DNA from: Phycisphaerae bacterium
Lineage (GTDB): Bacteria; Planctomycetota; Phycisphaerae; SM23-33
Direction: 5' to 3'
NCBI GenBank assembly: GCA_030628445.1
Contig: DAOVQV010000129.1
Location: 1-5,106 of the forward strand
DNA length: 5,106 nt
Positions 1-5,106 of the stretch are shown in pieces. The notes under the pieces were generated by a model. The model made no database searches. It had not been told where the DNA came from and was given only the letters and a program-made list of their open reading frames with translations. Position numbers and translations under genes: made by a program. Position 1 is the stretch's first letter, and every line of letters starts with the position of its first letter.

Positions 1-527
1 ACCGCTGGTCGGTCGCGCGTCGCGTCGCCCGCGAGATGGGCTGCTCGGAGGTCCAGGCCGAAGTGCTTCCGGCCGATAAGCTAGAGCTGGTCGCGGCGCT
101 GAGGGACCAGGGACATACGGTCGCGGTTGTGGGCGATGGCGTCAATGACGCCCCGGCCCTGGCGGCGGGCGACCTTTCCATCGCCATGGGCGCCGCCGGC
201 AGCGACGTGGCGATCAACTCCGCCACTATCGCCCTGATGAACAACGACCTGCGCCGGCTGCCGTTTTTGGTCCGCCTCTCCCGCAAGACCATCAAGGTGA
301 TTCACCAAAATCTCCTGCTCGGGCTGGGGTTCGTGGTGGGCTTTATGGTCCTGGCCGGGCTCGGGTTGATCTCCCCGATACTGGGAGCGGCCCTGCACAC
401 ATTGGCGGCGACGTTCGTGATCTTCAACAGCGCCAGGCTGGTGCGGTTCGGTGAGGAACTGCACGCCCTGGACCAACCCGAGCGCCCCGCCCCCCGCGCA
501 AGGCTCGAAGCGGTTCCGGCGACGTAG
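1..527 (+). CDS. P1B-type heavy-metal translocating ATPase, C-terminal fragment
   Basis: This is the 3' end of a metal-exporting P-type ATPase gene; the start lies upstream of the window. The first full codon is at position 3 and the stop is TAG at 525-527, giving 174 visible residues. What is seen: the end of the P domain, with AEVLPADK followed by the hinge motif GDGVNDAPAL (bases 132-161), which in this family helps bind the Mg-phosphate site. A SDVAINSATIALM stretch and an amphipathic RKTIKVIHQN segment follow, then two hydrophobic helices (about bases 309-371 and 375-443) and a short polar tail after NSARLVRF. This matches the last membrane pair of P1B ATPases in the inner membrane. The DKTGT phosphorylation site, the CPx-type membrane motif and any N-terminal metal-binding domain are outside the window, so the metal (Cu, Zn, Cd, Co) cannot be assigned. 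The final helix reads LHTLAATFVIFNSARL, which is not a motif I can tie to one metal. The gene converges on the neighbouring permease gene. Confidence 0.95.
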   Translation, partial: RWSVARRVAREMGCSEVQAEVLPADKLELVAALRDQGHTVAVVGDGVNDAPALAAGDLSIAMGAAGSDVAINSATIALMNNDLRRLPFLVRLSRKTIKVIHQNLLLGLGFVVGFMVLAGLGLISPILGAALHTLAATFVIFNSARLVRFGEELHALDQPERPAPRARLEAVPAT

Positions 528-539
528 GGGTTGTGAAGG

Positions 540-1934
540 TTACGGGCGATCGGAGACGAAATGACGACGCGTTTTGGGCAAGATTGTAAGGATCAGCACG
601 ACGCCCGAGACCACCGCTGCGCAGACGAGGCGCGGCGGTCCGCCCTGCGCCCTGTAATTGCCCAACCCCGGGACGAACAGGACCGCCAACGATCCGGCGA
701 CCCCGATAAACGCCAGTATCGCAACTATCCACCAGCTCCACCGCGCGCCCTGCCCGAAGCGGCTGAAGACCCCCCACGCCATCGCCGCACCCGCCAAAAC
801 CGCCACACCGATCGATATGTCCACGAGGGTGTGATGGGCGGGCATCGACAGCATCACCAATGCGACGATTCCCCCCAGCATTGCCGCGGCGCGTCCGGAC
901 CATCCCAGAATCGCCACCGCGCCGGGCAGCGTTCCCGACGTGCCCTGGGCCTCCAATTGGCGGGTCTGGAACAGTGCGACACCAAGGCCCAAGAGTCCTG
1001 CTATGTAGCACCCCCCGTACGCCCCGGCGAGGGCGGCGTATTGGGCTGGGATCGGTTTGTCCAACGCCAGCGCGTCCAGCGGATAGAAGAACGTCAGGTT
1101 GGGGGCGATCCAGCCGATCCCGCGCCCCAGCGGCGCTTTGGCGACCCATTGCCCGAACAGGTATGGATGGGTGGTCCCGGCGAAAAAGAACGCCGTGCAC
1201 ACCAGCAGAGTCATCAGTTGGCCCAGCCGGGTGCTGGCTGCGACGGCGACGGCCGTCAGGATCAGCACGGCCATGAAGATCAGACCCATCGCCACCAGCA
1301 GCTGCGGGTTGATGTCCGTCCCGAACGGGACGATCTTCCACCCCTTCCCGACAAACCCGATCACCCCCATACCCAGCGTCAGCAGCACCAGCGACGAGCG
1401 CACGCTCGCGGATATGAAACCCCAGGCGAAAAGGTAATTCCCACCAACCGCCGTCGCCAACGCCAGGGCGAACGAACAGAGTCCAATGACGATCACGGGG
1501 ATGTCATACTCGTCGCTGCCGGTCGAGACCACCTGGTGCCGCACGGTCATCAGGAACACCAGCGCGCAGAGGTAAAACGCAACGCCCACCGCGCCGGTGA
1601 CTCCGGCGAACTTACCCAGCACGAAGGTCGTGCGGGAGACGGGCTTGGATATGACGGTCAGTGCGGTCTTGTCTTCGATCTCTCGGGTCACCGCCGACGA
1701 GGCGCTGAACGCCGCAATCAAAAGCCCCGCCACCAGCAATGTCGCCAGACCGAGGCTGGCGAGCATCTTCTGATCGGTCGCATGGTAATCGCCTCCCCCG
1801 TCGCCCATGGACCAGGTGGACAGGGGCAGGGCCATCACCAGCACGGCGAAGGTGACCGCTATCAGCACCCCGTAAATGGGCTGGCGGGTGGTCTCGACAA
1901 AGGTGTTTCGACAGATGGCGAGGAACTTAACCAT
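540..1934 (-). CDS. ABC-2 type transporter permease, polytopic membrane protein
   Basis: A 464-residue, very hydrophobic protein that probably forms the membrane channel of an ABC transporter. The start ATG (1932-1934) has AGGAG ten bases upstream; the stop is TAA (540-542). The key sign is the segment EIEDKTALTVISKPVSR near residues 85-101 followed by LGKFAG, typical of ABC-2 permeases in the loop between the second and third membrane helices, where the partner ATPase is thought to dock. The N-terminus (ICRNTFVETTRQPIYGVL) also fits, as a cytoplasmic helix leading into helix 1. Hydrophobic segments lie at about 20-37, 60-80, 107-130, 145-172, 178-196, 210-233, 237-254, 300-322, 350-366, 368-390, 399-421 and 435-452. 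That is about eleven or twelve, against six in a basic ABC-2 permease, so residues after about 335 look like an added membrane domain. No ATPase gene is in the window, so the substrate is unknown. It is transcribed divergently from the hflK-like gene. Confidence 0.85.
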   Translation of the reverse strand: MVKFLAICRNTFVETTRQPIYGVLIAVTFAVLVMALPLSTWSMGDGGGDYHATDQKMLASLGLATLLVAGLLIAAFSASSAVTREIEDKTALTVISKPVSRTTFVLGKFAGVTGAVGVAFYLCALVFLMTVRHQVVSTGSDEYDIPVIVIGLCSFALALATAVGGNYLFAWGFISASVRSSLVLLTLGMGVIGFVGKGWKIVPFGTDINPQLLVAMGLIFMAVLILTAVAVAASTRLGQLMTLLVCTAFFFAGTTHPYLFGQWVAKAPLGRGIGWIAPNLTFFYPLDALALDKPIPAQYAALAGAYGGCYIAGLLGLGVALFQTRQLEAQGTSGTLPGAVAILGWSGRAAAMLGGIVALVMLSMPAHHTLVDISIGVAVLAGAAMAWGVFSRFGQGARWSWWIVAILAFIGVAGSLAVLFVPGLGNYRAQGGPPRLVCAAVVSGVVLILTILPKTRRHFVSDRP

Positions 1935-1944
1935 GGGCCTTGGG

Positions 1945-1949
1945 CTCCT
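1945..1949 (-). promoter_or_regulatory. Ribosome binding site of the ABC-2 permease gene
   Basis: Read on the minus strand this is AGGAG, ending ten bases before the ATG at 1934. The spacing is slightly long but acceptable, and it supports the chosen start. Confidence 0.55.
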
Positions 1950-2018
1950 GCGGGTTCCACCACGGATTACATAGCTGATACGCCGACCATTGGGGAAAGT
2001 TTATCCCGGTCCGGCGGA

Positions 2019-2048
2019 ATTGTATGGTGCGGACGCCTCCAAGAGCAA
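2019..2048 (-). promoter_or_regulatory. Candidate sigma-70-like promoter for the permease gene
   Basis: On the minus strand, TTGCTC (2043-2048) and TACAAT (2019-2024) are separated by 18 bases. The -10 box differs from TATAAT at one position; the -35 box keeps only the TTG. It would give a leader of about 75-80 bases before the permease ATG. It lies in the only stretch upstream of this gene, but the match is weak, and planctomycete-like genomes often do not follow the E. coli consensus. Confidence 0.25.
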
Positions 2049-2135
2049 GGGCGCCTTTGTGGGCGGTCGGGTCGGCCCCGTGCCCCGCTGTGCGCCTGGG
2101 GCGATCCTGAAACGGTAATTGGGCTCTAAGCTTTT

Positions 2136-2147
2136 TGTACAGGTACA
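2136..2147. repeat. Short inverted repeat TGTAC-AG-GTACA upstream of hflK-like gene
   Basis: Two perfect five-base arms separated by AG, preceded by a run of five T and abutting the AGAGG ribosome binding site of the downstream gene. The position would suit an operator or a translational control site, but a repeat this short can easily arise by chance in a 225-base spacer. Confidence 0.25.
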
Positions 2148-2151
2148 GAGG
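2147..2151 (+). promoter_or_regulatory. Ribosome binding site of the hflK-like gene
   Basis: AGAGG followed by eight bases and ATG at 2160. An in-frame TAA at 2127-2129 limits how far upstream the gene could begin, and no other ATG, GTG or TTG lies between, so this site fixes the start. Confidence 0.6.
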
Positions 2152-2159
2152 TCCTGCCA

Positions 2160-4478
2160 ATGGTAGCACAGACACGCGGAAGGAACGTTGCGACTTGGGG
2201 AGCGGGCCTCCAGACGGTCTTCACGGGGGTGATGGTGACGGTCTGGCTTTGGACCGGCGCGGTTTCGGCGTTACCGGCTGCGCTGTTCCTCGGCGGCGGG
2301 GTCCTTGTCTGGCTGGTGATCGCCGTGTTGTTCTACTGTCGTCAGTTGGAGCGGCAGGAACAGCGCGAACTGGACGAGATCGCCGCCCGCGGCGGTTCTG
2401 AAGGGACCATCTTCGAAGGCGAGGCGGCGGGGCAGGTTCGCCCGGCTGCCGCCAGGCTGCTGTTTTTCGACCGCTGGGTCGTCCCGATCTTCACGCTGCT
2501 TTGGGCCGCCTATCACGCCGCCATCGGGATTCTGATGCTGCGGTACGTCGGTTCGGTCTCGGGCGGTCAGATCACCAGTGCCGCCGAAGGAGCGGTCTTC
2601 CTGGTCATCATCGCCTTTCTGGCGTTTCTGTTCAGCCGATACGCCACCGGAATGAGCCGCCAGCCCACTTGGCGACTGCTGCGGGCAGGGGCGGGGTATC
2701 TGTTGGTCAACGTCTTGTTCGTCGCAGGCGTCCTGGCGGCGCTGGTGGGTGCGTGGCAGGGATATGTGAAGGTGGACCTTGTAGTCGCCTACCTCATCCC
2801 ATCCGTTCAGATCGTCCTTGCCGTGGAGCTTCTCGTGAACTTCGTGCTGGACCTGTACCGCCCTCGCATCCCGCACGCCGAGCCAAGAGCCAGTTTCGAC
2901 TCCCGCCTGTTCGACCTGCTCGCCGAGCCCGCCCGGATCGGAAGCTCCATGGCCGACGCGCTGAACTATCAGTTTGGGTTCGAGGTGTCCAAGACCTGGT
3001 TCTACCAGCTCGTCTCCCGTGCGTTCGTGTCGCTGATTATCTTCGGAGTGGCGGTGCTGTTCGCGATGAGCAGCGTCGTGGTGGTTCGCCAGGGCCGGCA
3101 GTGCATCGTGCTGCACTGGGGCGAGGCGAGAGATCGGGAGGTCCTTGAGGCGGGTATCCACTTCAAATGGCCCTGGCCTGTCGATACGGCGCATCTGTTC
3201 GACACCGGACAGGTCAGACAGTTCATGCTCGGAGCTGGCGAGCAGCGCACCGAAGAGGAGCGGGAGGCGCATTTCGTCAACGGCCGCGAGCTTTACCTTT
3301 GGACTGAAGAGCACGGTGAGCACGAGGAGCTGGACTTCCTTGTCGCGGTCCCGCCCGCCGAGGGTGAGATCGAGTCCGAGGATACCGCCCAGGCGCCTCC
3401 TCCCGTCAACATCATCAATCTCGTCGTCACCGTCCAGTACGCCATCGAGGATGTGTACAAGTTCGGATTCAAGTACGTCGAACCGGTCAGGCTGCTGGAG
3501 GCGGTGGCGTCGCAGGAGATGACGCGCTATTGCTCGTCGGCGACGTTGGACAAGCCCATCGAAGGCGCCGGGGAGGATCGTCCCGAGGCGATCATGACGT
3601 TCGGCCGCCAGAAGGCGGCCCAAGGGCTGCGGCGGCGGATTCAGCAGGCGATAGGTCCCCAGCGCCTCGACATGGGGATTCGGATCTTGTCGGTGAATTT
3701 CGTCGGTGTCCATCCTCCGCTTGAGGCGGCGCCGGAATACGAAAAGGTCCTGGAAGAGGAGCGCCGCCGGGACGAGAAACGATACGCCGCCGAAGCCGAC
3801 GCCAACCGAATGCTCTCCCAGGTGGCGGGCGATCCGACAACAGGACTGCAACTGGCCCTTGCGATCATGTCCCTTGAGCAGTTGGAGTCTCTGGCGACGC
3901 TGGAATCCAGGCCGCACGAGTTCGAACGCCAGATGGACCTGTACATACAAGGTGCCCAGGACGACATTGAAGCCCTGGACGCCGAGATACAGCGGGACCG
4001 CCTGTTGGGCAGGGGCGGGGAGGGACAAGATCCCACGGCCCGCCAGGGTCTCCGCGGCGCCCATCGGAGGCACCTGGAGCAGTTAAAGCGGATCGCCAAG
4101 TCCCACAAGGGCGGGGGAGGGGTTGACCTGGGCCTGGCGATCGCACAGGCTCGCGGCGAAACCGATGTTGTGTTCGACAAGGCCGGCGGCCGACCCGCCG
4201 CACTTGTCGCCGAGGCCGAGGCCTATCGATGGGAAAAGGAATTGCGCGAGCGCGCCAGGGCGGATGCGTTCGGGCGTGAGTTGCTGGCCTATAACGCCAG
4301 TCCCGGAATCTACATGCTCGACAGGTGGCTGGACGTGTGGGACGAGGTCCTCCCCGGCGTCACGAAGTACGTGTTGGGCGTCGATCGCGACAGGATCGAA
4401 ATCTGGTTGAACGTCGAGACCGATGTGACCGGGATCGAGGGGACGCTCATTGAAGCGGAAGCTGGCGCGGCCGAATAA
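2160..4478 (+). CDS. hflK: HflK-like SPFH/Band 7 protein with multi-pass N-terminal membrane domain
   Basis: A 772-residue inner-membrane protein; stop TAA (4476-4478) is followed at once by TGA. Residues 1-283 hold about six hydrophobic helices (about 14-33, 37-58, 106-128, 142-160, 176-197, 206-230). A seventh at 284-308 leads into an SPFH domain with HflK hallmarks: VVVVRQGRQCIVLHWG, then AGIHFKWPWPVDTAHLFDTG (331-350), then NIINLVVTVQYAIEDVYKFGF (417-437) and the helical C-terminal part with EEERRRDEKRYAAEADANR (532-550). The family's closing helix returns at 681-750 (VAEAEAYRWEKEL, then YNASPGIYMLDRW). In known systems HflK pairs with HflC to form a cage that encloses and modulates the FtsH protease; that role is inferred here. 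E. coli HflK is 419 residues with one membrane helix, so this protein is much longer: extra N-terminal helices, an acidic insertion at about 361-416 and a helical insertion at about 551-680. An HflC-like gene follows 218 bases downstream, likely the same operon. The SPFH call is firm; one-to-one orthology with hflK is less so. Confidence 0.9.
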   Translation: MVAQTRGRNVATWGAGLQTVFTGVMVTVWLWTGAVSALPAALFLGGGVLVWLVIAVLFYCRQLERQEQRELDEIAARGGSEGTIFEGEAAGQVRPAAARLLFFDRWVVPIFTLLWAAYHAAIGILMLRYVGSVSGGQITSAAEGAVFLVIIAFLAFLFSRYATGMSRQPTWRLLRAGAGYLLVNVLFVAGVLAALVGAWQGYVKVDLVVAYLIPSVQIVLAVELLVNFVLDLYRPRIPHAEPRASFDSRLFDLLAEPARIGSSMADALNYQFGFEVSKTWFYQLVSRAFVSLIIFGVAVLFAMSSVVVVRQGRQCIVLHWGEARDREVLEAGIHFKWPWPVDTAHLFDTGQVRQFMLGAGEQRTEEEREAHFVNGRELYLWTEEHGEHEELDFLVAVPPAEGEIESEDTAQAPPPVNIINLVVTVQYAIEDVYKFGFKYVEPVRLLEAVASQEMTRYCSSATLDKPIEGAGEDRPEAIMTFGRQKAAQGLRRRIQQAIGPQRLDMGIRILSVNFVGVHPPLEAAPEYEKVLEEERRRDEKRYAAEADANRMLSQVAGDPTTGLQLALAIMSLEQLESLATLESRPHEFERQMDLYIQGAQDDIEALDAEIQRDRLLGRGGEGQDPTARQGLRGAHRRHLEQLKRIAKSHKGGGGVDLGLAIAQARGETDVVFDKAGGRPAALVAEAEAYRWEKELRERARADAFGRELLAYNASPGIYMLDRWLDVWDEVLPGVTKYVLGVDRDRIEIWLNVETDVTGIEGTLIEAEAGAAE

Positions 4479-4492
4479 TGAGCTTCTGGTAA

Positions 4493-4524
4493 TAGAGCAC
4501 TTTAAGGTTTAGATATCGTATTCA
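4493..4524 (+). repeat. Left terminal inverted repeat of the MITE-like element
   Basis: Begins TAGAGCACTTTAAGGTTT and ends in ATTCA. It matches the reverse complement of 4623-4654 at 25 of 32 positions, counted by hand without gaps. Confidence 0.7.
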
Positions 4525-4552
4525 GGCGTCGGCGAGGACGAGGCTGGCAAGG

Positions 4553-4600
4553 AGGCCGAAGCAGGCGATCCCTGCGGATCGTCGATGCAGGCCGAAGCAG
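4553..4600 (+). repeat. Pair of direct repeats AGGCCGAAGCAG inside the element
   Basis: Two identical 12-base copies at 4553-4564 and 4589-4600, 36 bases apart start to start. They flank the central hairpin. Because each contains GGCC, the copies can also pair with each other through that core in a folded transcript. Confidence 0.55.
4561..4581 (+). repeat. Central hairpin of the element, with two competing stems
   Basis: CGATCC (4566-4571), loop CTGC, and GGATCG (4576-4581) form a perfect six-pair stem at the exact centre of the element. A second stem, GCAGG (4561-4565) with CCTGC (4571-4575) around a five-base loop, overlaps it and excludes it. There is no U-run after either stem, so this does not look like an intrinsic terminator. 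Confidence 0.5.
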
Positions 4601-4622
4601 CCAGACGAAGCCGCACCCAGCA

Positions 4623-4654
4623 TGAATGCGACAGATGAAACTTAAAATGCTCTA
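4623..4654 (-). repeat. Right terminal inverted repeat of the MITE-like element
   Basis: Begins with TGAAT and ends AAACTTAAAATGCTCTA. It is the inverted partner of 4493-4524. It holds TAAAAT (4643-4648), one base from a -10 consensus and facing the hflC-like gene, but no convincing -35 box lies 16-18 bases upstream. Confidence 0.7.
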
Positions 4655-4683
4655 GCAGGCGCGCTACAGGGAAGTTAACTGAA

Positions 4684-4688
4684 GGAAG
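4684..4688 (+). promoter_or_regulatory. Ribosome binding site of the hflC-like gene
   Basis: GGAAG within AAGGAAGTG, eight bases before ATG at 4697. An in-frame TAA at 4676-4678 sets the upstream limit. A GTG at 4688-4690 is in frame but overlaps this site, so the ATG is preferred. Confidence 0.6.
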
Positions 4689-4696
4689 TGACGACC

Positions 4697-5106
4697 ATGC
4701 GAAAGCACTTGGGAATGGTGGTACTGGCTGGACTGGTGGTCCTGGCGTTGGTGACCCACACGGTCACCTTTCAGGCGGACGAGTTCACGGACATCGTTTT
4801 GGTCAAGCGGTTCGGAAAGGTTCGCGGCGTCTTTCGCGGGCACGAGAAGGCGGGGTTGCGGTTCAAGTGGCCCTGGCCGATCGAAAAGGTCGTCCGCTAC
4901 GACGCGCGGAAATTCCTGGTCGAGTCTCCGTACGCCCAGGTGAAGACCAACGACGAGCAGAACATTCTCGTGTCGACCTACTGCCAATGGCGCATCGACA
5001 ATCCTGAGAAGTTTCACCAGGCCGTCGAAAGCGTCCAAGAAGCCCAAAAGCGGATCCGAAAGCAGCTTCAAAGCTGGTGCGGGAACGTCATCGGACGCCA
5101 GGAGCT
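4697..5106 (+). CDS. hflC: HflC-like SPFH/Band 7 protein, N-terminal part
   Basis: An open frame that runs off the right edge, so only 136 full codons are visible. It begins MRKHLGMVVLAGLVVLALVT: two basic residues and one hydrophobic helix (about 5-24), the usual membrane anchor with the rest of the protein outside the cytoplasm. An SPFH domain follows: FTDIVLVKRFGKV (about 30-42), GLRFKWPWPIEKVVRYDAR (53-71) and then VKTNDEQNILVSTYCQWRID (82-101), which corresponds to the HflC/HflK strand with a T-x-D-x-x-N-I pattern. FKWPWP is shared with the upstream HflK-like protein, as expected for the paralogous pair. Known HflC proteins are about 330 residues, so more than half is missing. It is inferred to form a hetero-oligomer with the upstream product and to act on a membrane protease such as FtsH. 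The order hflK then hflC on one strand matches the classical operon, though a palindromic element lies between them here. The SPFH call is firm; HflC rather than another stomatin-like protein is likely from position. Confidence 0.88.
   Translation, partial: MRKHLGMVVLAGLVVLALVTHTVTFQADEFTDIVLVKRFGKVRGVFRGHEKAGLRFKWPWPIEKVVRYDARKFLVESPYAQVKTNDEQNILVSTYCQWRIDNPEKFHQAVESVQEAQKRIRKQLQSWCGNVIGRQE

Larger units (their letters stand above)
4493..4654. mobile_element. MITE-like palindromic element with terminal inverted repeats and TA ends
   Basis: A 162-base non-coding unit fills most of the spacer between the two SPFH genes. Its ends are inverted copies: the first 32 bases and the reverse complement of the last 32 agree at 25 positions without gaps. 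The outer 7 bases, TAGAGCA, match exactly. A perfect hairpin at 4566-4581 has exactly the same centre of symmetry (4573.5) as the ends, so the whole unit is one long imperfect palindrome. Both ends carry TA, which fits a TA target duplication, as made by IS630/Tc1-mariner-type transposases. There is no open reading frame of note, so if mobile it needs a transposase supplied elsewhere. Removing one copy (160 bases) would leave a 58-base gap between the genes, a normal operon spacing. Alternatives are a dispersed intergenic palindrome or a structured RNA element. The palindrome is observed; mobility is inferred. Confidence 0.65.

Noticed and set aside
424..1341. A 305-codon minus-strand open frame overlapping the permease gene and the end of the ATPase gene
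   Set aside because: It overlaps two supported genes in another frame and its translation is Arg/Gly/Pro-rich low-complexity sequence.
561..2129. A 522-codon open frame on the plus strand opposite the permease gene
   Set aside because: It is antisense to a protein with clear membrane helices and ABC-2 motifs. Its own translation is rich in Arg, Gln, His and Asp without any recognisable domain, as expected for an out-of-frame shadow in GC-rich DNA.
1927..2175. An 82-codon minus-strand open frame with GTG start, overlapping the first codons of the permease gene
   Set aside because: Its start lies inside the hflK-like coding region, its product resembles nothing I know, and it would cover both regulatory regions of the divergent spacer.
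2271..4073. A 600-codon open frame on the minus strand opposite the hflK-like gene
   Set aside because: The plus-strand frame encodes unmistakable SPFH motifs with a ribosome binding site. The antisense frame is a GC-driven shadow with no domain I recognise.
4478..4492. A four-codon ATG frame overlapping the hflK-like stop (MSFW then TAA)
   Set aside because: The TAATG overlap looks like translational coupling, but the frame closes after four codons before the palindromic element begins, so there is no evidence that it is the remnant of a gene.
4561..4581. Intrinsic transcription terminator after the hflK-like gene
   Set aside because: There is a hairpin but no T-run after it; the T/A-rich parts are at the ends of the element, far from the stem.
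4664..5071. A 135-codon minus-strand open frame at the right end
   Set aside because: It is antisense to the HflC-like gene, whose anchor helix, FKWPWP motif and ribosome binding site are clear.

Overview
The window is GC-rich bacterial DNA with tightly packed genes, all compatible with the standard code. Two protein styles suggest Planctomycetota or a related group: a very large HflK-like SPFH protein with a multi-pass membrane front end, and an ABC-2 permease with extra membrane segments. That placement is an inference from protein style; there is no rRNA or other marker here to prove it.

Layout. (1) Positions 1-527, plus strand: the C-terminal end of a P1B-type heavy-metal ATPase, cut by the window edge. 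(2) Positions 540-1934, minus strand: an ABC-2 family permease, converging on the ATPase with only 12 bases between the stop codons. (3) Positions 1935-2159: a divergent intergenic region holding ribosome binding sites for both flanking genes, a weak candidate promoter for the permease, and a short inverted repeat next to the downstream ribosome binding site. (4) Positions 2160-4478, plus strand: a 772-residue membrane protein with about six N-terminal membrane segments followed by a seventh and an HflK-like SPFH/Band 7 domain. (5) Positions 4479-4696: an intergenic spacer almost filled by a 162-base palindromic, MITE-like element. (6) Positions 4697-5106, plus strand: the start of an HflC-like SPFH gene that runs off the window.

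The two SPFH genes form an hflK-hflC style pair. In characterised bacteria HflK and HflC assemble into a membrane cage around the FtsH protease, and the two products here probably form a similar hetero-oligomer. No ftsH is visible. No tRNA, rRNA or CRISPR was seen.

The most distinctive points are the small non-coding palindromic element sitting between hflK-like and hflC-like genes, with TA at both ends, and the unusual HflK architecture (multi-pass N-terminus, an acidic insertion in the SPFH domain, and a roughly 130-residue insertion in the C-terminal helical region). I found no clear evidence for a wholly new system.
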